Shown in pieces: positions 11,442 through 21,289 of a stretch of 64,000 bases of DNA. Positions within the stretch are counted from its first letter, which is position 1. Each line of letters starts with the position of its first letter. A program made the translations under genes and the position numbers. Origin of the DNA: Siphonodentalium dalli (lineage: Eukaryota > Mollusca > Scaphopoda > Gadilida > Siphonodentaliidae); contig CP136062.1 in assembly GCA_032622095.1 (NCBI GenBank), forward strand, positions 225,202,578 to 225,266,577, given 5' to 3'. The notes under the pieces were generated by a model that saw only the letters and a program-made list of their open reading frames with translations, made no database searches and was not told where the DNA came from.

Positions 11442-11912
11442 CATAGTTGCCCGATTCAGTAAATTTCCGTTAAATTTGCGTTAAGTGTCAATCATCATGA
11501 AAAACAAAGTTATAAAGATCTATAAAGATAGATATATTTGAGAATACTTGTAAACAAGTCATGAAAAACAAAGATAGATATATTTGAGAATACTTGTAAA
11601 CACACAGCAGTAGAAACTCACCCTCTGTCCCACTCCTTCCATCTCTTCTGCCTTAACTTAATGTTAGTAACTTGTTATTTTCATTCCCCCCAACCTGTTC
11701 TCTTTAACTCAGCCTCTTGCCATACGCCCCTTCTACATACTATTCTGCATGCTTTTCTTTTCTTTTCCGATAAAATAAGCGGTGACCCGCTTGTTGTTAG
11801 ATCCTCTTCACCCTCCCTTTCTTCTAACCTGTCATTTGATTTAACTCATATTGTTCAATGTCTTATTTCATGTATACATGTATTAATTGAGGGTAGAATA
11901 AATATTGTTTAC
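11442..11912 (+). other. Probable LINE 3' flank, unassigned
   Basis: It contains a direct duplication of about 32 bases (AAGATAGATATATTTGAGAA near 11,525 and again near 11,571) and a pyrimidine-rich stretch. It may be the 3' untranslated part of the LINE relic. The plus-strand open frame 11,661-12,149 runs into the minisatellite and is not supported. Confidence 0.4.
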
Positions 11913-12039
11913 ACCAAATCTTATGTCAGGGGCATAAAATCTTGTGTCAGGGGCATCAAATCTTATGTCGGGGCCATCAAATCTTATGTCAGGGGCATAA
12001 AATCTTATGTCGGGGGCATAAAATCTTATATCAGGGGCA
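11913..12039 (+). repeat. 21-bp minisatellite, block 2
   Basis: About six units of the same AAATCTTATGTCAGGGGCAT sequence as block 1. The block stops abruptly at the CCCTTATCGAAA end of the large foldback element and resumes at 16,188. Confidence 0.9.
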
Positions 12040-12054
12040 CCCTTATCGAAAAAA

Positions 12055-12345
12055 CATGTTTGCCGCAAACATTTGCTGCAAATGTGCGGCAAACCCTTCT
12101 GCAAATTTGCAGCAAACCTACCAGCTGCGAACTTTTATCATGCAAATGAGGTTTGCGGCAAACTTTCCGCAAATTTGCTGCAAAGGTTACCGCGACCTAA
12201 TTTGCATGGTAAAAGATTGCAGCAAACTTTTACCATGCAAATTAGGTCGCGGCAAACTGTGCAGCAAATTTGCGGAACATTTGCCGCAAACTAATTTGCA
12301 TGATAAACGTTTTCGCAGCAGATAATTGTTTGCGGAAAGCGTGCA
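12055..12345. repeat. Left subterminal GCAAAC palindromic repeats
   Basis: Dense alternating TTTGCCGCAAA, TTTGCTGCAAA and TTTGCAGCAAA words in both orientations. A longer inverted pair is visible: ACCGCGACCTAATTTGCATG near 12,189 and its complement near 12,233. Strong secondary structure is expected. Confidence 0.75.
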
Positions 12346-12584
12346 ACAAATTACTCAGCTTCCTGCATACTCACTGCAACCAACTCTTGAGCTAATTAAG
12401 GTGAATTTCAAACAAATGTACAAAACAAGAATTTAAGACCAAAGAAAAATAAAGGTTTGGGTCAAGTTACATGTCAGAAAAAATTGGGGCCAGTATGGTA
12501 TAGGCAAGCTTGAAATATAATTTATTTTATATAATTTTGACATTCTTATGATTTTTCGTCTCTTAATGCATGATTTTCTTTGTA

Positions 12585-12952
12585 CCCCACTGGACAAAAC
12601 AAGTGTCCATTGGCACCGCGGTGTATTTGCCGTTCGGCCGCGGTGTCAGAGTTTGTAACTGCAGTTGAGCACCGCGGCCGAACGGCAAGTACACCGCGGC
12701 CGAACAGCAAGTACACTGCAGCCGAAAGGCAACTACACCGCAGCTGAACGGCATGTACACCATGGTTATATTTATGGTTTGTATCGTCTTTTTTCAGTTT
12801 AATTAACGTACACCGCGGCAACTACACCATGGCGGAACGGCAAGTACACCGCGGCCCAACGGCCGGTGGAGCCGCGGTGTAGTTGCATTTCAGCCGCGGT
12901 GGCAACGCTAACCGCAAGGCGGTTAAGTGGACACTTGTTTTGTCCAGCAGGG
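12585..12952. mobile_element. MITE with TA target site and GC-rich core repeats
   Basis: The termini are CCCCACTGGACAAAACAAGT on the left and the complement of CCCTGCTGGACAAAACAAGT on the right, each bounded by TA (12,583-12,584; 12,953-12,954). The core is a tandem repeat of about 21 bp containing ACCGCGGCCGAACGGCAAGT with variants. It is markedly GC-rich against its AT-rich surroundings. TA duplication suggests a Tc1/mariner-type mobiliser, which is inference. No protein is encoded. Confidence 0.8.
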
Positions 12953-12954
12953 TA

Positions 12955-13680
12955 TATAAAGTGGTAATAAACACAATATGCTTTGACAGATACTAAACAG
13001 TCCATTCTGAATATACAAATGTATGAGAAATTAAAATTATTTTTCAACAAAATTCTTGACACCATGAAAATCTGGGGTTGGTGTGTTTAGAATACATGTA
13101 GGCTGGGCTGGTATACTAGTAGGGAAACATGAACCACAATTTTTTTTGGGTATATGTTACCGTTAGCATTTTAATGTCATACTAGGAAGAATGTGTGCGG
13201 GTCAACATATGGCCTGTAAATTTATGCCCAGGATAACTGTGGATAACAGATAAAAGAAATAACGAGGCACAATTTAAATAATAATTATATTGATCTAAAT
13301 TTAATTCAATTGCAATATTGTTCTACGTAAATAATGTGCACACACACCTGTACCGGTACATAGATCATGTCATGAAACTCTACTTTGGCTATGCCCGTAC
13401 ATAGAGATCATATTCCATCATTTGACATATGGGAACTTTTTGATGTTCTGTTGGGGGAACTTCATATGCGTAAAACATGAACATGTACCTAGACAAACAT
13501 CTACTAGTACTAGAACTTGGATTATGAACTTTCTGAAGCAGCATGTGGATCAGCAATCTGCGAAGGCGGTCACATATAATTGAATTTGACATATTGTACC
13601 ATCGTTTGTCCATGTACTAGCAGTAGTAGCTAGTACGTACATATGCAAAGTCGTTTCATTGTATGACTACTAGTAAGTAC
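12955..13680. other. Unassigned interior of the foldback element
   Basis: No coding or repeat feature that I can support, except that GATCAGCAATCTGCGAAGGCGG (about 13,548) resembles GCATCAATCTGCGAAAGCGG at about 14,746. The minus-strand open frame 13,389-13,613 covers it and is not recognised. Confidence 0.35.
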
Positions 13681-13689
13681 CGGTACTAA

Positions 13690-14209
13690 GGTCGATGGGG
13701 TCATTGTCACAAGGCTCCGGTCACATTCGTAACGGTTTATAGCCAGCTTTTTAAATCGATCACAAATGTAGCCAGCTTTTCACCGGCGATCACATTCGTA
13801 GCCAGCTTTTCTAATCGCATGCTTTATATGGTGCGAAATACCGGTACGACGTCATCGTGTTTGTGACTAAAATGTCGACATCATGCTCCAAAACTGACTT
13901 TGTTTATCAACTTATATTACATTAATGGCATATAATTCGAGCATTCTGACGACATTGATCGGAAACCTCTCAGGTTATTAGACAGAAATATAAATATCAA
14001 TTTAAAAGTAAAGTTGTTTTTCATCCACCAATTCAGAAAAATTACCGTAGATTATTTATAACCTAATCGTGTTCACCGATGCTCGCATGAATATGAAAAG
14101 CTGGCTATAAATGTGATCACCATAGAAAAGCTGGGAACATTACATTTGTGATCAATTTAAAAATCTGGCCACGATTGTGATCAATGCCTTGTGACAATGA
14201 CCCCATCAG
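13690..14209. mobile_element. MITE with perfect 22-bp inverted ends and 9-bp duplication
   Basis: GATGGGGTCATTGTCACAAG starts the left inverted end and its exact complement closes the right one. The flanks carry the same 9 bases, CGGTACTAA, at 13,681-13,689 and 14,210-14,218. Inside each end are repeats of a TCACATTCGTAGCCAGCTTTT-like unit. A 9-bp duplication is typical of Mutator-like elements. There is no transposase frame. Confidence 0.8.
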
Positions 14210-14340
14210 CGGTACTAACTTGAACTTGACACAGGATTTGTAAGATGAACAATTTTAAAAGAATGTTCCTTGAAGTTTATGACCTTAATCTTCATCAACT
14301 TCCATGCTTGATCCCTGGGGAAAATCAATTCAAGTTCAAC

Positions 14341-14706
14341 TTATTCAACTTCAAGGGCAGCCACCTGCACTGCAGACAGTGTCAGTACTGTTACCTGCAC
14401 TGTGCACAGTGGCAACGCCATTAGAACTTCAGTAGGAAAACGACTCATGGCAGTGTCGGCTTGGGCTGGCCTAGATCCTAACAGCCTAATATACTTGAAT
14501 GTATATATTATATGGAACATCACTGGAATTTCATGGTTGATCAACTGAATCCGAATTTCATGGTCATTGAATTTTCCTATCCAGTCTCCACTGTGAAACT
14601 CGTCCCATTCAAAATTGGCGAGCTCGCCGGTTTCCGTGTCAACACACCATTTCACTTCGAAGTTTGAGTTGAAATTTGGATGTAATTGTAAACATAGTTC
14701 AGTCAT
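14341..14706 (-). CDS. Unrecognised 121-residue open frame, possible exon or TE fragment
   Basis: The frame opens with MTELCLQLHPNFNSNFEVKW and continues with varied, non-repetitive sequence (GELANFEWDEFHSGDWIGKF) for about 80 residues, then becomes less convincing towards LSAVQVAALEVE. Unlike most frames in this window it is not made of a simple repeat and has balanced composition, which is the only reason to list it. I recognise no domain. It lies inside the 4.1-kb foldback element, so it may be captured host sequence or part of an older transposon. It may equally be a chance frame. Confidence 0.2.
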   Translation of the reverse strand: MTELCLQLHPNFNSNFEVKWCVDTETGELANFEWDEFHSGDWIGKFNDHEIRIQLINHEIPVMFHIIYTFKYIRLLGSRPAQADTAMSRFPTEVLMALPLCTVQVTVLTLSAVQVAALEVE

Positions 14707-15639
14707 GAACGTACATGTAGTGCGTACGTATACATCCTTCTGGAAGCATCAATCTGCGAAAGCGGTCATGACTCATTTTGACCTATTGTAAACAGTACTA
14801 TTTCCTTCAACTTCAAGTTCACATAATATAATAATGATCAAGAATGATTACGGTATTCCAATTTATTTGTTTCACGATGTGCATACACTGTCATAATAAT
14901 CATATTCCATATAATTAATTAATTATATTCCTCAATGTTCCATCAACTTAACAGATCCACTGAATCATCGCAGCGGCAGTTTTTAATTTCAAAAATTTTG
15001 CGCTCAAATTTCGCCTGTTTGAAAAGGCAGCTTGCAGAAAGAAACGGATCATTGAGGTTGTTTTATGGGTATTTTGCTTCATCTGGATTATTTCTACACA
15101 AAGTATATACAAACAATGATTTACATTGGCATTATATTAATAACTGATATATCTAAAACGGCACACATTTTGTATGACTCAATTCCATATTCCAGTTCCC
15201 GTTTCACTTTTTAATTTTATAACTTTCGATTTCAAAAGGCACATCCGCCATGATATATTTGTTTTGTTTTCATGATAACAAACCCAGGATCGTGACAATA
15301 AAGCTATCCGACAATAGAACTGTTAAAGCCACATGGGGTATTGAACCTTTTAAAAACATTATATGGAATTTTGTTGTCCATAAATTGCATAATCCATCGC
15401 TTGTTAGATCGGAATTTAAAAAAAAATAATCAGCCCCCGAAATTAGGAAAAATGTCCCCATGGCAAATTTAATCAAGCTGAATATAGATATCACAATAAT
15501 CACATGTTACCACGGTGTTTCACACAGCATTGCTTTATTTTGCTGTGGGTTATGTTGAAATCAATGATGCAAATTATCAAACCCAAATTTTAAACAAATA
15601 TATGGTGAAAAATAAATTGAAATATTCCAAGTTTAAAAC
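14707..15639. other. Unassigned interior of the foldback element
   Basis: No supported gene. The plus-strand frame 14,935-15,147 and the minus-strand frame 15,270-15,503 show no recognisable family; the latter is hydrophobic but AT-driven. Confidence 0.35.
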
Positions 15640-16175
15640 GCACATGTGGCGAACAAAGATTCACAATGCACTAACTACGAACTTGAAACTAATATAAAAT
15701 TCACTGTGAACTTATCGCAAACTTTTCCATCCAATCTAAATTTACTGCAAAAAAATATACATGAAATATTTGTGGATTGCTAAAATAAAAACACTCGGCC
15801 AAGGATTGATGCCTTAATTAATTTAATGTTTCAAATGATCAAATCCAAACTTTAAATAAATATTTAGTGAAAAACAAAATGAAATTCCAAGTTTGAAAAG
15901 CACTTGCAGCGAACAAATATTCCAAACCAAGATTCCAGCACACTTACCGCAAACTTGAAACTAATCTAAAATTTACTGTGAACTTATCGCAAATGGTTTG
16001 CTTTGAATTTAAATTTTCTGCAAAGTTGCAGCAAACAAACTAAATTTACTGCAAAGTTGCAGCAAACAAAAAGTTTGCGGCAAAGATCTGCGAATATGTG
16101 CAATTGACTTTCTGCGAACAAACCATTTGCTGCAAACATGCCGCATATTTGCCGCTAACTTGCAGCAAACAACCA
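15640..16175. repeat. Right subterminal GCAAAC repeats, with a tandem duplication
   Basis: TTTGCAGCAAAC-type palindromes are dense towards 16,175. Further in, a block of about 270 bases is present twice: GAAATATTCCAAGTTTAAAA near 15,618 and GAAATTCCAAGTTTGAAAA near 15,880, each followed by a CGAACAAA(G/T)ATTC block and GAACTTATCGCAAA. Confidence 0.7.
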
Positions 16176-16187
16176 TTTCGATAAGGG

Positions 16188-16316
16188 CATACAATCTTAT
16201 GTCAGGGGCATAAAATATTATGTCAAGGGCATAAAATCTTATGTCAGGAGCATCAAATATTCCGTCAGGGGCATAAAACCTTATATCAGGGGCATCAAAT
16301 CTTATGTCAGGGGCAT
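16188..16316 (+). repeat. 21-bp minisatellite, block 3
   Basis: About six units of the 21-bp repeat, in the same orientation and phase as blocks 1 and 2. It is the continuation of block 2 beyond the 4.1-kb insertion. Confidence 0.9.
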
Positions 16317-16630
16317 CAACTTGTATTTTGGGCCAGTAAACTCAAATACCAAATTTCATTCCATTCAATTCAGATTTACTAAAGTTACCATCCGGAAATG
16401 AAAACTAAGTGCAAATTCCATCAAAAAGGGCCATAACTCTGGCGAAAATCGGCGGGCGGAACCCAAATTGTAACTTGATATGTATTTAATGCTAGTAAAC
16501 CCACATACCAAATTTCAATTCATTCAGTTCAGACTTACTAAAGTTATCATCCGGAAATGAAAAAGCGAATGGACAGGGATGGCTGGACAGCGATACAAAC
16601 AGACAGCCGGACGGACAGACCAATAACATA
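16317..16630 (+). repeat. Dispersed repeat with two ~150-bp units, ending in GGACGGACAG
   Basis: Two units contain AGTAAAC(T/C)CA(A/C)ATACCAAATTTCA, ACTAAAGTTA(C/T)CATCCGG and GGCGGGCGGAACCC. It ends in a GGACGGACAGACC tract. It is the right half of the repeat split at 10,317 and belongs to the family at 22,260-22,960. Confidence 0.75.
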
Positions 16631-16895
16631 ATATGTCATTTTTTTTTAAACGGGCGTATAAAAAAGGAGCCCAAAAAAATAGTGTTGGTCGCTATATTTT
16701 ATATTTATTATTATTTTTGTATCAGCTTGTTGAAACTATAGTACCCAAAGTTAATTAGAATAGGATATTCCCTGAGCTGTCGGGTATTCATCCAAATAAT
16801 TCAATAAGGTGTAGCCGAGATGATTATTTGGGTCGAGTACCAGACAGAGAGGGTAATATCTGGCTTAAATCACAGCTATACCTTGCAGTCATTAA

Positions 16896-17108
16896 CCCTT
16901 TGAGTGCCAGGTCCGATTTTTGTATCGACCCTGTGCCAATGCATTCTCTTATATATGCGAGTCGACCATAGGTCGCCTCGCATATATAAGAGAATGCATT
17001 GGCCTAACCTAAAAAAAAAAAATTTTAAATTAAAACAATTTCATTTTTTTAGGGCACTCTACAGACCATAAATTAGGGCCGATGAGATCAGCCCTGGCAC
17101 TAAAATGG
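16896..17108. mobile_element. piggyBac-like MITE (subfamily A), short form
   Basis: TTAA (16,892-16,895) precedes CCCTTTGAGTGCCAGG and TTAA (17,109-17,112) follows CCTGGCACTAAAATGG. Only one 69-bp GCCAATGCATTC palindrome is present (about 16,935-17,004), so this 213-bp copy is an internally deleted version of the 20,523-20,964 element. Confidence 0.8.
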
Positions 17109-17261
17109 TTAACCAAAAATGGGGAATATCATTTGAGTGCATTCAGGAACGTGACTATTTAATCGAGGCAAGCTTTATACTGATCTTTAAATGTTCCTGA
17201 AATCCACACAACCTGTTGTGCAGGTGTATAGCTAACATAGAGTAAAATTCAAAATATGGAA

Positions 17262-18020
17262 TATGGTGTCTGTCATTTGCAGAATGAGGCTCCCAGAGGG
17301 TGAATTTAGCGATGATATCCCGCATTGTGGGCTAGCATCACCAAAATTCACCCTCTGGGAACATCATTCTGCTTAGATCTCAACTGCTATGGGAGACCTA
17401 TGATCAAATTGAAGTTTCCCAGTTGAAGTTGCTGATGTATTCACTCATGTTCTTCACTCATTATAGTCACCTGAATTATTCATTTTATCTTCTGCAAATT
17501 AGGGCATATAGAAACTGAACAGAAGGGGGAAAAGTAACTAAAACATGTTAATTTGAGACTATATATACTTCCCAGAAGATGAGGCATAAGCAGAAAGAGA
17601 TCCCCAATGGATGAATTTAGTTATGCTAGCCCGCTGTGTGGGACAGCGTCACTAAATTCACCCTCTGGGGACCTCATTCTGCAAATGACAGACACACTAT
17701 TTCAAGGCTTTAGCGATAATAGACTGTCGTCTGCTCCAGTTTATTTGGGGCTCTCTATGGGTTAGACATGCTATTGTATATTTGTGTTGTTTCTTTTCAG
17801 GGATGATCAGGTCAGCCTTTACCTTTTACAGTTAGTGCACTATATAGTGTAGTCTGCTCCAGTCTATGTGGGGCTCTCTGTGGGTTAGACACACTATTGT
17901 CCTAGGTCTACCATAGCAGTTGAGGCAATATACAGAATGAGTTCCCCGCTGTGTGGGATATCATCACTAAATTCACCGTCTGGGGCCCTCATTCTGCAAA
18001 TGACAGGCACACTATTTCAG
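17262..18020. repeat. Foldback cluster of three GAGGGTGAATTTAG hairpins
   Basis: The unit at 17,262-17,400 reads inverted at 17,885-18,015: GTCATTTGCAGAATGAGG against CCTCATTCTGCAAATGACAG, and CAACTGCTATGGGAGACC against its complement near 17,890. A middle copy lies at 17,580-17,700. Each unit is itself a hairpin around AAATTCACCCTCTGGG. A direct repeat (GTCTGCTCCAGT...GGGGCTCTCT) occurs near 17,728 and 17,850. Confidence 0.7.
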
Positions 18021-18169
18021 GGCATGAATATGGGACTATCAACACGTCAAATGCTGTCAAACCACCATATTAAATGCAAACAACTCTTAATGTAGATGCC
18101 TTGTCTCCTAGCAACCATAAGCTCCTCCCACTAATTAATATGTGAGGAAAGTTCCATTGATATACTAAC

Positions 18170-18283
18170 TTGTTTCACAATTTACTCCTTCTGTTCCATT
18201 TATACATGTGCATGTATAGTTCCCACCATCGGCCACACAGGTACCGCCAAGGAGGCAAGGTGATGATGTACATACATCGATTC
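18170..18283 (-). CDS. EGF-like domain exon of an unidentified gene
   Basis: Read on the minus strand, a 114-nt exon is bounded by an acceptor TTTTTATTCCAG and a donor GTTAGT. It takes two bases to finish a codon and leaves one base, so both introns are phase 1, the usual arrangement for shuffled EGF exons. The 37 complete codons start IDVCTSSPC and end GVNCET. Cysteine spacing is C-x4-C-x5-C-x8-C-x-C-x8-C with the final C-x2-G-x2-G-x2-C pattern and an aromatic residue two before the fourth cysteine (NYTC). This is a complete EGF-like domain, expected in a secreted or membrane protein's extracellular part. The IDVC start lacks the acidic residue of calcium-binding EGF domains. I found no neighbouring exon that I trust; flanking sequence is repeats, so introns are probably long. 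The parent gene (Notch-like, multiple-EGF or other) cannot be named. A stray exon copy remains possible. Confidence 0.85.
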
Positions 18284-18339
18284 CTGGAATAAAAACAGAT
18301 TTGAGGGGGAATAATTATTAAAGACGCGCTATCTCTTCC

Positions 18340-19140
18340 TATAACAGATTTTATATAGCTTCCTGGGTATACAGATGGTAGATCTCTTCCTAAACATGTT
18401 TTATATAGTTTCTGGGGTATAAAATAATAATTATGAGTCGAAGACACATGTCCAGAAATGCTTCTCTCTATCTATTAATATCAATTTAAGACTATTTTAT
18501 ATCGATATTTTCTTATATAATGATAATCAGGAGGGATATTTATTTTTATTATTTTTATCATTTTTGGATAGAGTTTTATTACATATCTATCAACGTAATT
18601 CGCATGATCGCACGAGTTTCCAGGCGTGTGATAATTCTCAGAATCGCACTAGTGCAATCTGTCAATGGAACTATTTCATTCAGTGTTAAAATTCAATTAA
18701 ATTCACATTTTCTGTACCGGAGATGTAGGATTGTGAGTCAACTTACTATGATACGGAGATATGTAAACAAAATAGAACCGCATGAGTGTCTGGATTTTGA
18801 CGATTTATCGCACTCGATTTGTTGGCGGAACGCGATACCTCTCGTGCGGGACTGTGTCCCGCACTCGAGGTATCGCTCCGCCAACAAATCTCGTGCGATA
18901 ATTTCATCAAAATCCAGACACTCATGCGGTTCTATCTATATACCGCATGCTACGGTCCGAACAAACCGGAGTCGTAAAATGTACCAAATTGATTGTAAGT
19001 ATATTATACCAGAAAGTTTGAAATAAAATTAATATTAATAGATAGAAGCATTTCCGGACTAGTGTATTTGATTGATATTTATTATTTTATACCCAGGAAA
19101 CTATATAAAATTTGTTATAGGAATAGGTAGAGCATCTTTC
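18340..19140. mobile_element. Foldback element with long central hairpin
   Basis: The outer arms are inverted: TATCTCTTCCTATAACAGAT and GAAATGCTTCTCTCTATC on the left, matched by their complements at 19,035-19,135. The left arm carries a partial duplication of its TTTTATATAG(C/T)TTC unit. The centre is the long hairpin at 18,775-18,932. A related family member is at 44,693-45,230. The 168-residue plus-strand frame 18,520-19,026 is an accident of this palindrome. Confidence 0.7.
18775..18932. repeat. Near-perfect hairpin, ~76-bp arms
   Basis: The left arm starts GAACCGCATGAGTGTCTGG, and its complement ends the right arm. The arms meet at CGGGACTGTGTCCCG (centre about 18,854) with only a few mismatches and a 2-3 base loop. 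Transcribed, it would be a very long double-stranded stem. Confidence 0.85.
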
Positions 19141-19674
19141 TGACTAGATTAATATTAATAACCATAAGGTGTCTGACCTGTTTGTGCCATCTGGATATAA
19201 TGTAGGAACATCCAGTTATATTCTGTGTTTCGCCGGTGTCGATTGTTGGTCTCGATATATGGGTCAGTATGTGAGACTTGAATGACATGGTATGAGAGGT
19301 CACATATGCTGTGTTCTCCTTCATTTATGGTGGCTTTGTATAAAGGTAGCATAATTTGTAAAGGGGGATATTGACCTTCACATGTGGAAGTTTATCATGT
19401 GTCTGGGCAGGAACGGTTATAGTCATAATATTTTGGCATTCCTAAACTCCGTATTTTTGTTAGGTTCACCTAGCTGTATCGGATTGTTCGACTTATGTTT
19501 CTGAGGTAAGCCATACATCGCTGGAGGATGGTGTGGGTGTAATGTGTGTATGTGTAGCCATATAATAAGTAGTTGGGGTGACTAATTACAACATTATAAT
19601 TTAGCAAGGGAAGCCTAACTGTCTTAGTAATTAAAGCATAGGTTAGTCAGTATAACATGTTGTAAGTTACTCAT
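19141..19674. other. Unassigned interval 5' of the EGF exon
   Basis: Open frames exist on both strands (minus 19,115-19,352; plus about 19,169-19,290). A TCTGAG/GTAAGC donor-like site with an upstream TTTTTGTTAG is visible near 19,463-19,510 on the plus strand. None gives a domain that I recognise, so I do not call an exon. Confidence 0.35.
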
Positions 19675-19883
19675 TAGGTCGCCTCGCATATATAAGAGAA
19701 TGCATTGGCCTAAAAAAAATCTATTTTTAACACTTTTTACCATTTTTTCTTACAATCTTTAACAATTTTATAATTTTTAATGTGTTAAGCCAATTCATTC
19801 TCTTATATATGCGAGGCGACCTATGGTCGACTCGCATATATAAGAGAATGCATTGGCACAGGGCCGTTCTGTTGGGTAAAGGG
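19675..19883. mobile_element. piggyBac-like MITE (subfamily B), left-truncated
   Basis: It begins inside the first GCCAATGCATTC palindrome (TAGGTCGCCTCGCATATATA), has the complete second palindrome at about 19,790-19,858, and ends TGTTGGGTAAAGGG followed by TTAA (19,884-19,887). Confidence 0.8.
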
Positions 19884-19887
19884 TTAA

Positions 19888-20518
19888 TATTGAAAATAGG
19901 ACAAACTCAATCTAGTTTGTCATGTAATTGCTAATGGTAGTTGTTCTACAGAGTTTTGTATCAACCCAAGGTAACAGTACACAATTTATCAGGGTTGTAA
20001 GGGGTCTGCAAAATAGAAAAAATATGTATCTGGAGGGGGGGGCATAACACCAAGTGTAGCCTTTGTTAAATGTGACAGTACTGGTTTGAAGGTTTAATTA
20101 TTTTACAACTGGGAAAGCTCACAATTTTTTTTTTTTTAATTTGGATATGTAACATGATTAACTTTTTTTATATTTCAAATACTTCTCAGCTCTAACATAG
20201 CTCTATCACGTGGAAGGAGATCCTTTACTGACATTCGCTCTGTGATGGTCTGTTTTTGTGTAGAAAATGGTCAATTTGAGTCAAATAATTGGCAATATTA
20301 AAGCATTTTGTGTGCAAACCAAGGGGCATAACTCTTGATAAATTGTACTTACGAGCTAAAGTGCAGACAGTTGATTACACCTAACATTTCTGTCGAAAAT
20401 AAAACATTCTTGTTGGGACCTATGCCAAAGATAATAAATGGCTCAGCATAAATTTGAAGTACAGGTTGGCCAAAATTGCTGGATATTGTGTCTTGCTACC
20501 TTAAGGCCTTGATTCCCT
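19888..20518. other. No feature recognised
   Basis: A run of G near 20,034-20,041 and a T-run near 20,130 are present. I see no gene or repeat that I can support. Confidence 0.4.
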
Positions 20519-20522
20519 TTAA

Positions 20523-20964
20523 CCCTTTCAGTGCCAAGTCCGAATTTTGTATCAACCCATATACCCTGTGCCAATGAATTCTCTTATATATGCGAGTCGA
20601 CCATAGGTCGCCTCGCATATATAAGAGAATGCATTGGCCTAACAATTTTTCATCATTAGTTATTATTTTTTACAATTTTAATAATTTTTTCTTATATTCT
20701 TTAACAGACTTATTTTGTAGGTTTAGTGCCAGGGAATCTTACATTTTTCATGGGCATCAAAATTATTACTATGAATACTTGGTGATAGTTTTGAGTTATA
20801 ACATGCCCCTAAGGTTTTATCCAGTTTGTTTTTAAATTCGCTATAGCAGCTTAAGTATACCCAAAAAAATCTAAAAAAGATTTTTTTATTTTTAATTTTT
20901 TTTAGGGCCGATGTTACAGACCGTAAATTAGGGCCGATGAGATCGGCCCCTGCCACTGAAAGGG
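20523..20964. mobile_element. piggyBac-like MITE (subfamily A), full length
   Basis: TTAA flanks both sides (20,519-20,522; 20,965-20,968). The inverted ends are CCCTTTCAGTGCCAAG and the complement of CCCTTTCAGTGGCAGG. It holds the 69-bp GCCAAT(G)(C/A)ATTC palindrome near 20,571-20,639 and a 3' hairpin GGGCCGATGAGATCGGCCCC. TTAA duplication with CCC/GGG ends is the piggyBac signature; no transposase is encoded. Confidence 0.82.
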
Positions 20965-21289
20965 TTAAACCTGAAGAAATAGGATATCCACTCGGATGTG
21001 AATCCAATCCACAGACAATTTAGATAGGAATTTATGAGTATAATTATAAGCATTATTATACTAGTATAAATAATCATAGTTCATGCCAGGAATCTCTGCT
21101 CCAGCTACACCTGTGGAGATCATACTCCACCAATACAAAACCCAGGAACTTTTTGGTGTTTTGACAGGGAAGCTTAAAACATCGAAAATATAGTGCAGGT
21201 GATATATCTCTTAGTTAATATATGTTACTTAATAATGTATTACATTGCAGGTGAAGATCTTAACTCGAAATTAAGTGCATGCCATTGCC

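Larger units (their letters stand above)
12040..16187. mobile_element. 4.1-kb foldback element inserted in the minisatellite
   Basis: The ends are inverted: CCCTTATCGAAA on the left and TTTCGATAAGGG on the right. Behind each end lies a subterminal zone of imperfect TTTGC(C/T)GCAAA palindromes (about 12,055-12,345 and 15,640-16,175). The minisatellite phrase GGGGCA is interrupted on the left and resumes as CATACAATC, compatible with a 2-bp CA duplication. There is no transposase frame. Two smaller elements (12,585-12,952 and 13,690-14,209) are nested inside, so it is older than those. Confidence 0.7.

Noticed and set aside
11661-12149. 162-residue plus-strand open frame
   Set aside because: The second half is the 21-bp minisatellite read through (SYVRGIK repeats) and the first half is pyrimidine-rich; no domain.
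18520-19026. 168-residue plus-strand open frame
   Set aside because: It spans the long hairpin of a foldback element, so openness follows from the palindrome; no domain is visible.
19169-19290. Plus-strand segment reading VPSGYNVGTSSY...MGQYVRLE, vaguely like a fucolectin-type end
   Set aside because: Cysteine and core spacing do not fit, no good acceptor site, and the strand is opposite to the EGF exon.
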